From NCBI GenBank assembly GCA_964387945.1, contig CAYLYX010000002.1:186001-250000 (forward strand): a DNA stretch of 64,000 nucleotides. Direction: 5' to 3'. A program made the translations under genes and the position numbers. This DNA is from Parvicella sp964387945. GTDB lineage: Bacteria > Bacteroidota > Bacteroidia > Flavobacteriales_D > Parvicellaceae. Below, piece by piece: positions 17,982 to 26,813 of this stretch. The notes below the pieces were generated by a model, which did not search any database, was not told the DNA's origin, and saw only the letters and a list, made by a program, of their open reading frames with translations. The stretch's first letter is position 1, and the number at the start of each line of letters is the position of its first letter.

Positions 17982-19355
17982 ATGAAAAGATTACTGGCCA
18001 TAGCATTTTTGTGTCTTATTTCCCTCAGCGGCTCGTTTGCGCAGAGTAAAAAGGGAGAAAAGATTCGAATCCTGTTTATCTTCGATGCCTCCAACAGTAT
18101 GAATGCCCAATGGCAGAACTCGAGCAAGATTAAAGTAGCCAGAGAGCTGATGCTGCAAACGCTAGATAGCCTAACGAACTTAGAGAACGTTGAATTGGCC
18201 CTCCGACTTTACGGACACGAGTTCGATCGATCAGTTCACAACTGCAACGATACCGAATTGAGGGTGGAATTTGCAAGTAGTAAATCCAACGCCTCCAGAA
18301 TAAAAGATGAGCTGCGCGCTTTAGATTGCAAGGGAACTACGCCCATAGCTCTTTCCTTAGAAGAGGCTGGAAACAATGATTTTCCAGAATGTGAGAATTG
18401 CAGAAACGTCATCATTCTAATCACAGATGGTATAGAAGCGTGCGATGGTGACCCTTGTGCGGTGGCAAAAGCCCTTCACGCTAAGGGGATTAAGTTAAAA
18501 CCGTTTATCATTGGAGTAGGTTTGGACACGAGCTACCTGGGTCAGTTTCAATGTGTGGGAGAATTTCTAAGTGCCGATACAGAAGACTCCTTTAAGTCAG
18601 TTTTAAGCTATGTGATCAGCCAAGCAGTAAACAATACAACCGTTCAGGTAAATCTCAATGACATCAACGGAAAGGCAAAAGAGACCGATGTTACGATGAG
18701 CTTTTTCAATCAGAAAACGGGTGGGTTTGTCAATAATTTCATGCATACCATGAACATCAGACAAGTACCTGATACGATTTCCCTAAACCCTATCTATACT
18801 TACAAGCTAGTAGTAAACACAGTCCCACCGGTGGTGTTGGAGAACATCAAACTTACTCCTGGAATACATAATGTGATTGAGGTAGACGCTCCTCAAGGAT
18901 ACCTACAGGTTAGTGTTCATGGAGGTCCTATCCAAGAGCTGGAGACCAAATGTATTGTCCGCAAGAAAGGTGAAATGCAAACGATTTATGCACAGCACCT
19001 GAATTCAAAGCAGAAGCTGTTGGTGGGGAAGTATGACCTAGAGATTTTGACGCTGCCAAGGATTTACGTGAAGAATGTGGAGATTAACCAAAACCTGACC
19101 TCAAAGGTTACAATAAAACCAAACGGGTACCTAACGATTAAAAAGCGAAATGGACCTTGCCAAATTTTTGTTTTGAAAGAAGGTAAGCAGGAGTGGGTTT
19201 GCGATGTAGAGGATAGTTTTACCCCCCAAACCATTCCGTTGCAACCGGGAGACTATGTGGTCGTATTTAGAGCTGGCAATTCTATCTCTACCGCTAATAC
19301 CATCCAGAAAAAAATTATGATTGCACCCGGATACGAAGAAAAAATAGATCTTTAA
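17982..19355 (+). CDS. Secreted von Willebrand factor A domain protein
   Basis: A 457-residue protein with a signal peptide (residues 1-20, ending SGSFAQ) and a vWA domain at about residues 27-215. The MIDAS metal motif is intact as DASNS (residues 35-39), with a later Thr-Asp-Gly (ILITDGIEACDGDPC). Several Cys pairs (CENC, CDGDPC) suggest disulfides in the periplasm or on the surface. The C-terminal half is made of beta segments repeating a carboxypeptidase-regulatory-like or PEGA-like pattern (QVSVHGGPI, YDLEILTLPRIYVKNVEIN, LQPGDYVVVFRAG). It lies between the two transketolase subunit genes with short gaps, so it is probably co-transcribed with them. The reason for that is unclear. Confidence 0.85.
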   Translation: MKRLLAIAFLCLISLSGSFAQSKKGEKIRILFIFDASNSMNAQWQNSSKIKVARELMLQTLDSLTNLENVELALRLYGHEFDRSVHNCNDTELRVEFASSKSNASRIKDELRALDCKGTTPIALSLEEAGNNDFPECENCRNVIILITDGIEACDGDPCAVAKALHAKGIKLKPFIIGVGLDTSYLGQFQCVGEFLSADTEDSFKSVLSYVISQAVNNTTVQVNLNDINGKAKETDVTMSFFNQKTGGFVNNFMHTMNIRQVPDTISLNPIYTYKLVVNTVPPVVLENIKLTPGIHNVIEVDAPQGYLQVSVHGGPIQELETKCIVRKKGEMQTIYAQHLNSKQKLLVGKYDLEILTLPRIYVKNVEINQNLTSKVTIKPNGYLTIKKRNGPCQIFVLKEGKQEWVCDVEDSFTPQTIPLQPGDYVVVFRAGNSISTANTIQKKIMIAPGYEEKIDL

Positions 19356-19370
19356 CCGAAATAACAAACC

Positions 19371-20324
19371 ATGAAAGAATATCCAGTTTTAGGAAAAAAA
19401 GATACCCGCTCAGGATTTGGTGATGGGTTGACCGAATTAGGGCAAAAAAATGAAAATGTGGTCGCACTTTGTGCTGACTTAACAGGATCGCTCAAAATGG
19501 GAGATTTTAAAGCCAACCATCCAGATCGATTCTTTCAGGTGGGTATTGCAGAAGCCAATATGATGGGGGTTGCAGCTGGATTAACCATCGGAGGTAAGAT
19601 TCCGTTTACAGGTACGTTTGCAAATTTCTCTACCAGTAGGGTTTACGATCAAATTAGACAGTCTATCGCCTATTCGGATAAGAACGTAAAAATCTGTGCT
19701 TCTCACGCTGGTTTGACACTCGGAGAAGATGGAGCAACGCATCAGGTGCTAGAAGACATCGGAATGATGAAGATGCTGCCTAACATGACCGTGATCAACC
19801 CGTGTGACTATAACCAGACCAAGGCAGCTACTTTAGCTATTGCAGAGCACGAAGGCCCGGTTTATTTGCGCTTCGGAAGACCAAAAGTGCCGATCTTTAT
19901 TCCAGAAGATATGCCTTTTGAAATTGGTAAAGCAATAACCTTGGTAGAAGGTACAGATGTTTCAATTTTTGCGACTGGTCACTTGGTGTGGAAATCACTA
20001 GAAGCAGCAAAGGAATTAGCAGCACAAGGAATCAGCGCTGAGGTAATAAATATTCATACGATTAAACCTTTGGACGAAAAAGCAGTCTTAGAGTCTGTAA
20101 GCAAAACAGGATGTGCTGTGTCTGCAGAGGAACACCAAATGGCTGGAGGACTAGGTGAATCGATTGCTCAGGTACTGTCAAGAAAGCAGCCCACACCGTT
20201 AGAAATGGTTGCGGTAAATGACAGTTTTGGCGAAAGTGGAACACCTGATCAGCTGATGGAAAAGTATGGTCTAGGTACTTCAAACGTGGTAGAAGCGGCT
20301 CTGAATGTTTTGAAAAGAAAATAG
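19371..20324 (+). CDS. Transketolase, C-terminal subunit
   Basis: A 317-residue protein holding the pyrimidine-binding and C-terminal domains of transketolase. It includes the catalytic Glu region (FFQVGIAEANMMGVAAGL), the FTGTFANFSTSRVYDQIR segment and CASHAGLTLGEDGATHQ. It completes the enzyme with the subunit at 17092. The start is the ATG 15 bases after the vWA gene. An ECF sigma factor gene follows 18 bases after the stop, so the operon may continue. Confidence 0.94.
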   Translation: MKEYPVLGKKDTRSGFGDGLTELGQKNENVVALCADLTGSLKMGDFKANHPDRFFQVGIAEANMMGVAAGLTIGGKIPFTGTFANFSTSRVYDQIRQSIAYSDKNVKICASHAGLTLGEDGATHQVLEDIGMMKMLPNMTVINPCDYNQTKAATLAIAEHEGPVYLRFGRPKVPIFIPEDMPFEIGKAITLVEGTDVSIFATGHLVWKSLEAAKELAAQGISAEVINIHTIKPLDEKAVLESVSKTGCAVSAEEHQMAGGLGESIAQVLSRKQPTPLEMVAVNDSFGESGTPDQLMEKYGLGTSNVVEAALNVLKRK

Positions 20325-20342
20325 CTTTTCAACATAACCTAG

Positions 20343-20882
20343 ATGCCGGATCAAGTAGACGAGCAAATACTTAATTTCTTTAATGAAGGAAAACAGCAAG
20401 AAGCATTTCGGCTTCTGATGGAAACCTATCAACAACGGATTTATTGGCACATTCGTAGGATTCTCATTTCTCACGAAGATACCGATGATGTCTTACAAAA
20501 CACCTTGATCAAAATCTGGAAGGGCCTTCCCAAGTTCAAAGGAGACAGTAAACTCTACACATGGATCTTTCGGATTGCATCCAATGAAACGTTCACTTTC
20601 TTAGAGAAAAACAAAAAGACACGCGATCAGGTCGACATTGAAGCTTGTTATCAGTTTGTGGGATCAAGTTCAGATCACATCGACAGCAAGTTTATTCAAG
20701 AAAAATTAGAAAGAGCACTTTTAGAGATTCCCGAGAAGCAGCGCATGGTATTTCACCTAAAGTATTTTGAAGACATGAAATACACCGAAATATCAGAAGT
20801 TGTGGGAACTTCAGTAGGTGCATTGAAAGCGAATTATCACTTGGCAGTAAAAAAAATCCAAGAATTTTTAAAAGCAGATTAA
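20343..20882 (+). CDS. ECF-type RNA polymerase sigma factor
   Basis: A 179-residue sigma-70 family protein with only regions 2 and 4. Region 2 shows HEDTDDVLQNTLIKIWKGL and LYTWIFRIASNET; region 4 shows EIPEKQRMVFHLKYFEDMKY and a helix-turn-helix ending in GALKANYHLAVKKI. It directs RNA polymerase to a small regulon. The next gene encodes a one-helix membrane protein that is the likely anti-sigma factor. It follows the transketolase C-subunit gene closely. Confidence 0.92.
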   Translation: MPDQVDEQILNFFNEGKQQEAFRLLMETYQQRIYWHIRRILISHEDTDDVLQNTLIKIWKGLPKFKGDSKLYTWIFRIASNETFTFLEKNKKTRDQVDIEACYQFVGSSSDHIDSKFIQEKLERALLEIPEKQRMVFHLKYFEDMKYTEISEVVGTSVGALKANYHLAVKKIQEFLKAD

Positions 20883-20915
20883 ACCTTTTGAGAAACGCAT
20901 AGTCCAAGAAGGCAA

Positions 20916-21395
20916 ATGGAAACAAATAACACGCATAACGATTCTTTTGATGGAAAGTCTCCGATTCCAAAGCAGAATAACTTTAAAATTCCGGAAGGTT
21001 ATTTTGAGGAGTTAACAGCTCAAATGGAGCAAGAACTTTCTATAAAAGATGAGCCTCGCAAGAAAGGTACTTTGCGTGTTATGGTGCTCAACATTTCTAT
21101 TGCTGCAGCGGTAGTGCTGGGCGTGTTTTTATTTAATCCTCAAAAAGAAGGTGGGTTTGTTACAGCTTCTTCTGAGCTTGAGATCACTGCTGATGCAGAT
21201 GCGATTTATGTGGAAGATTACCTGATAAGCATGGTAGAATCTACTGAAAACTGGCAACCGCTCATGTATTTTGAAGTCGATTTGACGGAGGTATCAGCAA
21301 AAGAAATCGAAGCCATTGAAATGCCAGTGGTCGATGCGGTGACCTCTGATGATTTGACCGACTTTTTTGAGGACGAAGACTATTATGAATTTTAA
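20916..21395 (+). CDS. Putative anti-sigma factor, single-pass membrane protein
   Basis: A 159-residue protein with a hydrophilic N-terminal part (about 60 residues) containing NNFKIPEGYFEELTAQMEQE, a motif typical of small Bacteroidota proteins encoded after ECF sigma factors. One membrane helix follows at about residues 66-82 (VMVLNISIAAAVVLGVFLF), then an acidic extracytoplasmic tail. The topology fits an anti-sigma factor that holds the sigma factor at the membrane. No zinc-binding HxxxCxxC anti-sigma domain is present, so the role is inferred from position and topology. Confidence 0.7.
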   Translation: METNNTHNDSFDGKSPIPKQNNFKIPEGYFEELTAQMEQELSIKDEPRKKGTLRVMVLNISIAAAVVLGVFLFNPQKEGGFVTASSELEITADADAIYVEDYLISMVESTENWQPLMYFEVDLTEVSAKEIEAIEMPVVDAVTSDDLTDFFEDEDYYEF

Positions 21396-21410
21396 TTAAA
21401 ACTAGGAAAA

Positions 21411-21884
21411 ATGAAAAAAACAGGATTACTTATGGTGATACTTCTGTTGATCGGAAGTGCATCAGTAGCACAAAACGGGAAAGCGTCTAGCGAAGGCGTT
21501 TCAAAAGAGGAAAAAGAAGCAAAAATGATTGGCTTTCTCACAGAGAAACTGGAACTGACCACGGCAGAAGCAGAGTCTTTTTGGCCTGTATATAACGATT
21601 TGAAAGAAGAGTTGAAAGCTAATCGAAAAGCATTTAAAGACACCAAGTCTGGAAAGGGTGTAAAACTTGATGAGATGTCTGATGAAGAAGTGCGTGAATT
21701 GATTGACAACGGATTTGAAATGAAAGAGAAGGACTTAGAGATTCGTAAAGCGTACAATGAAAAGTTTATCAATATCATTGGTGTGAAAAGAACAGCCAAA
21801 CTTTACCACCTGGAAAAGGAGTTTAAAAAGAACATGAAAGGTAAAGGAGGAAAAGGTCCACAAGGGCCTCCAAAAGGACAATAA
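21411..21884 (+). CDS. Periplasmic helical protein, Spy/CpxP-like
   Basis: A 157-residue protein with a signal peptide (MKKTGLLMVILLLIGSASVA). The mature part is a charged helix-rich chain (SKEEKEAKMIGFLTEKLELT, AEAESFWPVYNDLKEELK) ending in a Gly/Pro/Lys tail. The pattern 'L.LT..EA..FWP.Y' is common in Bacteroidota proteins next to ECF sigma genes and resembles Spy/CpxP periplasmic chaperone-like sensors. It is the third gene of the sigma/anti-sigma unit and may sense envelope stress. A strong terminator follows. Confidence 0.65.
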   Translation: MKKTGLLMVILLLIGSASVAQNGKASSEGVSKEEKEAKMIGFLTEKLELTTAEAESFWPVYNDLKEELKANRKAFKDTKSGKGVKLDEMSDEEVRELIDNGFEMKEKDLEIRKAYNEKFINIIGVKRTAKLYHLEKEFKKNMKGKGGKGPQGPPKGQ

Positions 21885-21907
21885 ATAGATGAACCTAGAG
21901 GGTAAGG

Positions 21908-21940
21908 AAAGAGCTGCGATCATTTTGCAGCTCTTTTTTT
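21908..21940 (+). terminator. Intrinsic terminator
   Basis: AAAGAGCTGC and GCAGCTCTTT form a 10-base stem with a 9-base loop and a following T-run. It ends the transketolase/first ECF unit. Confidence 0.85.
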
Positions 21941-21965
21941 GTATCTTTTAACTGGCTTTTCCATT

Positions 21966-22556
21966 ATGGGAGTAAAACCAGCCAACATGAAGCATTCATC
22001 AAGTTATCATCAGACAGCTGAGCAAATCAATGAAGAGAGCAAGGTCATTGAGTTGAGCAAGAAAGACCCCAATCAGTTCAAACCGATTTACGACAAGTAT
22101 TTCGGGCAGATTATGCAGTATATCTATAACCGCATCGATGACAAATCAATGGCGGCAGACATTGCGCAGCAAGTTTTTCTGAAGGCGTTGAACAATCTAT
22201 CAAAGTACGAGTCGAGAGGACTTCCTTTTGGTAGCTGGCTTTATCGAATTGCAAGTAACGAACTGAACATGGTCTTTCGGAAAAATGCAAAACTGATGAC
22301 GATTAACCTTTCTGACGGTATTGTTGCCACACTACGGGAAGAAATGGCCGATGAGAATCTATTGGACAAACTGAGTCAACTCAAAAAGATCATTAAGAAG
22401 CTCAGAGAGTCCGATTACCGCTTGATTGAACTCAGGTTTTTTGAAGAACGCCCTTTTAAGGAGATTGGTGAAATTCTCGAGATTACGGAGAACAATGCCA
22501 AGGTAAAGACTTACCGGGCGCTTGATAAACTAAAAGTGTTGCTGACTACTCATTAA
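21966..22556 (+). CDS. ECF-type RNA polymerase sigma factor (second)
   Basis: A 196-residue sigma-70 family protein. Region 2 shows FKPIYDKYFGQIMQYIYNRI, MAADIAQQVFLKALNNL and SWLYRIASNELNMVFRK; region 4 shows SDYRLIELRFFEERPFKEIG and the recognition helix in ENNAKVKTYRALDKL. The frame is open from a TTG at 21939, but that lies in the terminator T-run, so an ATG (21966, or 21987) is the start. The next gene, 12 bases later, encodes a large single-pass membrane protein that is the likely partner. Confidence 0.9.
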   Translation: MGVKPANMKHSSSYHQTAEQINEESKVIELSKKDPNQFKPIYDKYFGQIMQYIYNRIDDKSMAADIAQQVFLKALNNLSKYESRGLPFGSWLYRIASNELNMVFRKNAKLMTINLSDGIVATLREEMADENLLDKLSQLKKIIKKLRESDYRLIELRFFEERPFKEIGEILEITENNAKVKTYRALDKLKVLLTTH

Positions 22557-22568
22557 ACATTTGGAAAC

Positions 22569-24281
22569 ATGAAAGACGCAAAAGTAAATATGAACAGACC
22601 CCCATTGTCCGAAGACGAAATTGACAAAGCAAAAAACTTTGATCAGTTGATGGAAATGAACGCTGAGCCACCCATTAAGATTAAATGGGGAAAGATTGGA
22701 GGAATTATCGCTGTGGTGGCAGGTGTGCTAGGATTTGTCTTCTGGCCAGCTAACAAAGACGAGAATGGAAATGAAGCAGGGACAACTTCAGCGGAAACAA
22801 ATAACTTCAACAGCGAGTTCTTCGATCAAACCAATGTGCCTAGCATAACCTATACGGTGAATGGCGCACAAGGAGATTCAATCATCACGGAGAAGGGTAC
22901 AAAGATCATCATTCCTCCCAATGCATTCAAGGATGAGAAAGGAAATACGATTCTTGATGATGTGGAGATCAGTTTTAGAGAATTCCATGATGTGCCTAGT
23001 ATTTTTGGTTCCAATGTGGATATGACCTACGACAGCGCAGGAATGGAATATCACTTTGAGTCCGCAGGTATGATCGAGATCGGTGGGATGAAGGATGGCA
23101 AAAAAATTCTTATTGATGAGAACAACCCGTTGATCGTTGAACTAAACAGTCAGTATCCTGGAGATCATTACAACATTTATTTTATGGATCCAGACGGGGA
23201 TTGGGAGTTTATAAAGAAGGACACCGCAAGATTGAGAAACTCCGAAGAACAATTGGGTGAGTACTTGGCATTGAACTCACTGGACTATGCAAACAAGGAA
23301 CAGAAAGTTTTTTTGGAACAAAAGGCTGAGAAGGCAAAAGCAGTTCACAATGCATACCAAAAGGAGCTCAAAGATGCGGGACTTATCGTTCCACAAAAAG
23401 CGGATAATGACCTGTTTTCAGTGAAACTGAAATTTAAGGAATCAGAATTCCCAGAGCTGAAAGGATATAAGAACGTATTATTTGAGGTAACTGAAAAGAA
23501 CATTGGCTTTGATAAAACGTTGGCGGATCAACAGTGGTCGGATATTGAATTGAGCAAAAATGCAGACAATTACCTAATGACCTTGTTTGGAGCACAAAAG
23601 GTGAAATTGTTTGTGAGACCCGTTTTCGCAGGAGAGGACATGGAAGTTGCGCAAGGAAATTTTGAGGAGCTGTTTGCAGCTTACGATGCTGCGCATGCAG
23701 GAGTTTTATCAGCAGCGAAGGAAGAGATGACAACTGCCTATCAAAACTACAAGGCTACAGAAGATTCAGTAATCAACGTGATTAACCAGCAGATCAATCA
23801 ACTTGCCTGGCAAGGTGAACTCGATGCAAAGAAAAACAAAGTAAAGCGCGTTTTTGAAATTGACAACTTTGGCTTTTGGAACTCTGATTGCCCGCAAAAT
23901 CTACCGAAAGGACAGGAGGTCGACCCTGTTTTTGTAAATACGGATGCTCCGCAGGATACGCTTTCCTTTACCAACCTCTACATTGCAGAGTATGATAAGA
24001 ATGCATTTTTCACCTACTGGGGCTATTGGGGGCACCAAAAGTATGTAGATGATAATGGAAAGGAAAGACAAATATATGAGGCACTTCCCTTTACTTTTAA
24101 CCCCAAAAGTGAAACTGTTTTATGGGCAATTACGAATAAAGGAGAGTTGGCTGTCCTCACCCCCGATGCGTTGAAAACCATCAATTTTTCGGAAAGTGGG
24201 AATTCATCTACTATTCGCATGAAAATACACAAGGACATCAATGCGATCAAAAACATAAAAGAAGCCATTGGTTGGAAATAA
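22569..24281 (+). CDS. Large single-pass membrane protein, likely ECF partner
   Basis: A 570-residue protein with about 42 cytoplasmic residues, one membrane helix (GKIGGIIAVVAGVLGFVFW, residues 39-57) and about 500 extracytoplasmic residues. The outer part begins with a ZU5-like segment (GTKIIIPPNAFKDEKGNTIL, VEISFREFHD). A mid-region with coiled-coil character and a C-terminal beta-rich part with Trp/Tyr-rich FFTYWGYWGHQKYVDDNG follow. Position and topology point to an anti-sigma factor or sensor for the preceding sigma factor, with an unusually large outer domain. No canonical anti-sigma domain was seen. The next gene starts directly after the stop. Confidence 0.7.
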   Translation: MKDAKVNMNRPPLSEDEIDKAKNFDQLMEMNAEPPIKIKWGKIGGIIAVVAGVLGFVFWPANKDENGNEAGTTSAETNNFNSEFFDQTNVPSITYTVNGAQGDSIITEKGTKIIIPPNAFKDEKGNTILDDVEISFREFHDVPSIFGSNVDMTYDSAGMEYHFESAGMIEIGGMKDGKKILIDENNPLIVELNSQYPGDHYNIYFMDPDGDWEFIKKDTARLRNSEEQLGEYLALNSLDYANKEQKVFLEQKAEKAKAVHNAYQKELKDAGLIVPQKADNDLFSVKLKFKESEFPELKGYKNVLFEVTEKNIGFDKTLADQQWSDIELSKNADNYLMTLFGAQKVKLFVRPVFAGEDMEVAQGNFEELFAAYDAAHAGVLSAAKEEMTTAYQNYKATEDSVINVINQQINQLAWQGELDAKKNKVKRVFEIDNFGFWNSDCPQNLPKGQEVDPVFVNTDAPQDTLSFTNLYIAEYDKNAFFTYWGYWGHQKYVDDNGKERQIYEALPFTFNPKSETVLWAITNKGELAVLTPDALKTINFSESGNSSTIRMKIHKDINAIKNIKEAIGWK

Positions 24282-25010
24282 ATGAAAGGAACGCTTATCC
24301 TCATATTAGTTATTGTTTACTCTGGTATTTTCTCCCAAAAGGAAGTACTGGAGTTTAAGCTTTCTAAACCAGAAAACGGCATTCAAATTAACCTGGCAGA
24401 TTCGGTGTTTCAGGTGGGTGATGTTAACCCTTTTCAAGTTATTTCCACAGACGGAGAGCCAATTGTAAAGGTAGAGGTCTTTAGAGGAAAGGTTTTTCAT
24501 GTTCCTCTGGGTTGGTACGAAGCTCGGTTTAAAGAGGCTGGTCCAACTTACATTAAGGTATATGCAAAAAACTCAAGAGGAGAAACTTATTTGGCATTGA
24601 CCAAAGCTGTTGCGGTACAGCCGCTACCCGTTCCAAACATTTTTATCTGCGATGTAAAGCAGGATAGCGCGATTAACATAGAACACTTAATCAAATACAG
24701 AAAAGTGTCTGCTCGAATGAAAGACCCAAAGAAATATGATTACCATCCTGCTGTGCTGAGTTTTGGCTTTGCACTTGACACGGACACCATTTATGTAAAA
24801 GGAAACGAAATTCCCTTTCAGTACAAGTCAAGGCTGTACGACCTAAAGGATGGTGGCATTTTTACGGTTTTTGATGTTCGCGTAATGTTACCGAATAAGA
24901 ACAAAAACGTGGTGACTATCCCAAGGGCATCTGTTTTTCTGGTCAATACAGATCAGTACTCGGTAGGAGAAAGAAAATACATCGAAAAGAACACCGTTGT
25001 TGGTGACTAA
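24282..25010 (+). CDS. Secreted hypothetical protein
   Basis: A 242-residue protein with a signal peptide (MKGTLILILVIVYSGIFSQ). The rest is beta-rich (FQVISTDGEPIVKVEVFRGK, KEAGPTYIKVYAKNSRG), suggesting an Ig-like domain followed by a second region. Its ATG follows the stop of the ECF partner gene without a gap, so it is the last gene of that unit. It overlaps the end of the converging gene at 25007 by four bases. Family unknown. Confidence 0.65.
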   Translation: MKGTLILILVIVYSGIFSQKEVLEFKLSKPENGIQINLADSVFQVGDVNPFQVISTDGEPIVKVEVFRGKVFHVPLGWYEARFKEAGPTYIKVYAKNSRGETYLALTKAVAVQPLPVPNIFICDVKQDSAINIEHLIKYRKVSARMKDPKKYDYHPAVLSFGFALDTDTIYVKGNEIPFQYKSRLYDLKDGGIFTVFDVRVMLPNKNKNVVTIPRASVFLVNTDQYSVGERKYIEKNTVVGD

Positions 25011-25354
25011 TCTCGTTGCGGAATAAAGCCTTCTGAGTGGAACGTAGGCTCGCAGTCATCGTTTTGCTTAATTTCAATCAACAACTCTTGACCTTCTTCA
25101 AATCCGTAAGCTCCGGGATCGAACTGAATACCCTGAGATTTATAGTTTACTTTGATTTTTTTTCCGTTTACGTAGATTTTTTTGATGCAAAACTTGTTTT
25201 TATTGGCTTTCTGAGGGTTGTTTATTTGGATGAGGTTTCCATCCCACTTCCCTGTGAAATAGGCGGTTTTGGGTTTGCCAGCAGTAGCCGCAATCACCAG
25301 TAATCCAAAAATGATTGTGAATATGTATTGTTTGGGGGTGTTGATAGGTCTCAT
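25007..25354 (-). CDS. Small exported hypothetical protein
   Basis: A 115-residue protein with an N-terminal hydrophobic helix (YIFTIIFGLLVIAATAG) and a beta-rich remainder with two Cys (KNKFCIKKIYVNGKKI, IKQNDDCEPTFHSEGF). The open frame reaches a GTG at 25390, but a TAACTTTG promoter box (25379-25386) sits within that extension, so the ATG at 25354 is the start. It is divergent from the LON-domain gene. Confidence 0.65.
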   Translation of the reverse strand: MRPINTPKQYIFTIIFGLLVIAATAGKPKTAYFTGKWDGNLIQINNPQKANKNKFCIKKIYVNGKKIKVNYKSQGIQFDPGAYGFEEGQELLIEIKQNDDCEPTFHSEGFIPQRD

Positions 25355-25378
25355 TTTTAGTAAGAATTTTACGCTACC

Positions 25379-25386
25379 CAAAGTTA
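25379..25386 (-). promoter_or_regulatory. Candidate -7 box TAACTTTG
   Basis: Exact TAnnTTTG match, 24 bases before the ATG at 25354, on the minus strand in the divergent gap with the LON-domain gene. Confidence 0.4.
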
Positions 25387-25405
25387 CCACTTTTTACCGA
25401 AAGAG

Positions 25406-26005
25406 ATGCGGCACAATTATGATGATATAGGTTTATTTCCCCTGAGGCTTTTATTGCTTCCGGGCGAGCAAACGACCTTGCATATTTATGAGCCGAGGTA
25501 CTTACAACTGATTTCAGAATGCATTACAGAACAAAAGCTGTTTGGTATTCCTTATCAGACCAAAACTTCGTTGAGTGAATTTGGTTCCATGGTATCTGTG
25601 GTGCAAGTGCTGAAGAAATATGATAACGGTGAACTCGATATTCTGGTGGAATGTACACGGAACTTCAAAATCAATCAGTTTCAAGGAAAATCGGAGAATA
25701 AGTTGTATCCAGCGGGATCGGTAACGGCTATTTTGGAAGAAGATAAGTTGCCATCTGCAGACTTGATGGACTCGATGAGAGGATACCTCGAAACGTTGTT
25801 GGATAAGGCCGTTACAGATGAACTCAATGAGTTTTTCTCGTTTAAGCAAATCATCAAATCGTTGAACCTAAACGATGAAGAAAAGTACAAGTATTTACAC
25901 TTCTCAGAAGATAAGCGAAACCTCTTCCTTCGGGGAAAGGCGAAGTTCTTGACACTATTAATCGAACAAGAGAAAAAAGTAGTTGATCAGTTCTACCTAA
26001 ACTGA
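25406..26005 (+). CDS. LON substrate-binding domain protein
   Basis: A 199-residue protein consisting of the N-terminal substrate-binding domain of Lon protease without ATPase or peptidase parts. The opening is typical: GLFPLRLLLLPGEQTTLHIY, EPRYLQLISECI, then VVQVLKKYDNGELDILVECT. It ends with a helical part (LNDEEKYKYLHFSEDKRNLF). Stand-alone LON-domain proteins of this kind are widespread, but their role is unresolved; protein-quality control is often suggested. Divergent from 25007. Confidence 0.85.
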   Translation: MRHNYDDIGLFPLRLLLLPGEQTTLHIYEPRYLQLISECITEQKLFGIPYQTKTSLSEFGSMVSVVQVLKKYDNGELDILVECTRNFKINQFQGKSENKLYPAGSVTAILEEDKLPSADLMDSMRGYLETLLDKAVTDELNEFFSFKQIIKSLNLNDEEKYKYLHFSEDKRNLFLRGKAKFLTLLIEQEKKVVDQFYLN

Positions 26006-26068
26006 TACGGATTTCTCACAAGTTCATTTTTCTAGGCAAATTACGATTCTACCTTATAACTTTACACT

Positions 26069-26785
26069 ATGCGAGAGTACGTTCAACCAGCTATTCATTG
26101 GTTTGGGCTGCGAATCGAAGAGCCCATGACAGCACTTACAGATGTGCTGATCGCTTTAGTGTGTCTGATTGCCTATTTGGGCGTAAGAAAAATGCCCCAA
26201 AAAAGTAAAGTAAAGCGACTATTGACCTATTACTTTCTCACAATGGGCATCGCCACTTTTTTGGGAGGTGTATTGGGACATGCGCTGCAATATTATCTAG
26301 GTTTTGTTTGGAAAACACCTGCTTGGGTGGTCAGTATGATCTCCGTTACGCTGCTAGAAAGAGCACAAATCGAATACGTGAAGACGGAAATAAGTCATGG
26401 ACTAGGCGTCTTTTTTGGCTGGCTCAATGTCATAGAGTTGTTGGTGTTTATGTTCATTTCATTTGCGTTGCTCAACTTCTTTTTTGTGCAGGTTCATGCA
26501 GCCTATGGACTTGCCATTGTTGTGCTTAGTTTTAGCATTTTCAAGTACGTCAAGTCAAAAAGTACGGGAAGCTTGTATTTTATTTTTGGCGTTATCATGG
26601 CCATTATTGCAGCTACTTTTTACATGATGAAGTGGGGTTTTGGTCCGTGGTTCAACCATATTGACATCAGTCATGTAGTGATGGCGATTGGCATGTGGAT
26701 TTTTTATCTAGGGAGTAAGAAAATCATCGAGGATGTAAGTGAAAATCAAGAAAAGGAGCAAGTGACTTATTCTGCGGGGTATTAA
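26069..26785 (+). CDS. Multi-pass membrane protein, DUF6962-like
   Basis: A 238-residue protein with six or seven predicted helices, for example MTALTDVLIALVCLIAYLGV, GLAIVVLSFSIF and FIFGVIMAIIAATFYMM. Polar residues within or next to helices (GHALQYYL, FNHIDISHVVMAIGMW) place several His near the membrane. This resembles the His-bearing seven-helix proteins grouped as DUF6962, which share features with ceramidase/PAQR-like hydrolases. Enzymatic function is only a possibility. A lipoprotein gene follows after 28 bases. Confidence 0.7.
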   Translation: MREYVQPAIHWFGLRIEEPMTALTDVLIALVCLIAYLGVRKMPQKSKVKRLLTYYFLTMGIATFLGGVLGHALQYYLGFVWKTPAWVVSMISVTLLERAQIEYVKTEISHGLGVFFGWLNVIELLVFMFISFALLNFFFVQVHAAYGLAIVVLSFSIFKYVKSKSTGSLYFIFGVIMAIIAATFYMMKWGFGPWFNHIDISHVVMAIGMWIFYLGSKKIIEDVSENQEKEQVTYSAGY

Positions 26786-26813
26786 ATAGGAAGACTTTAA
26801 ATACCTTAGTGAG

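Noticed and set aside
17092..20324. Transketolase broken by a frameshift or insertion
   Set aside because: The two subunits have normal starts and ends and match the standard two-subunit form; the intervening gene is complete.
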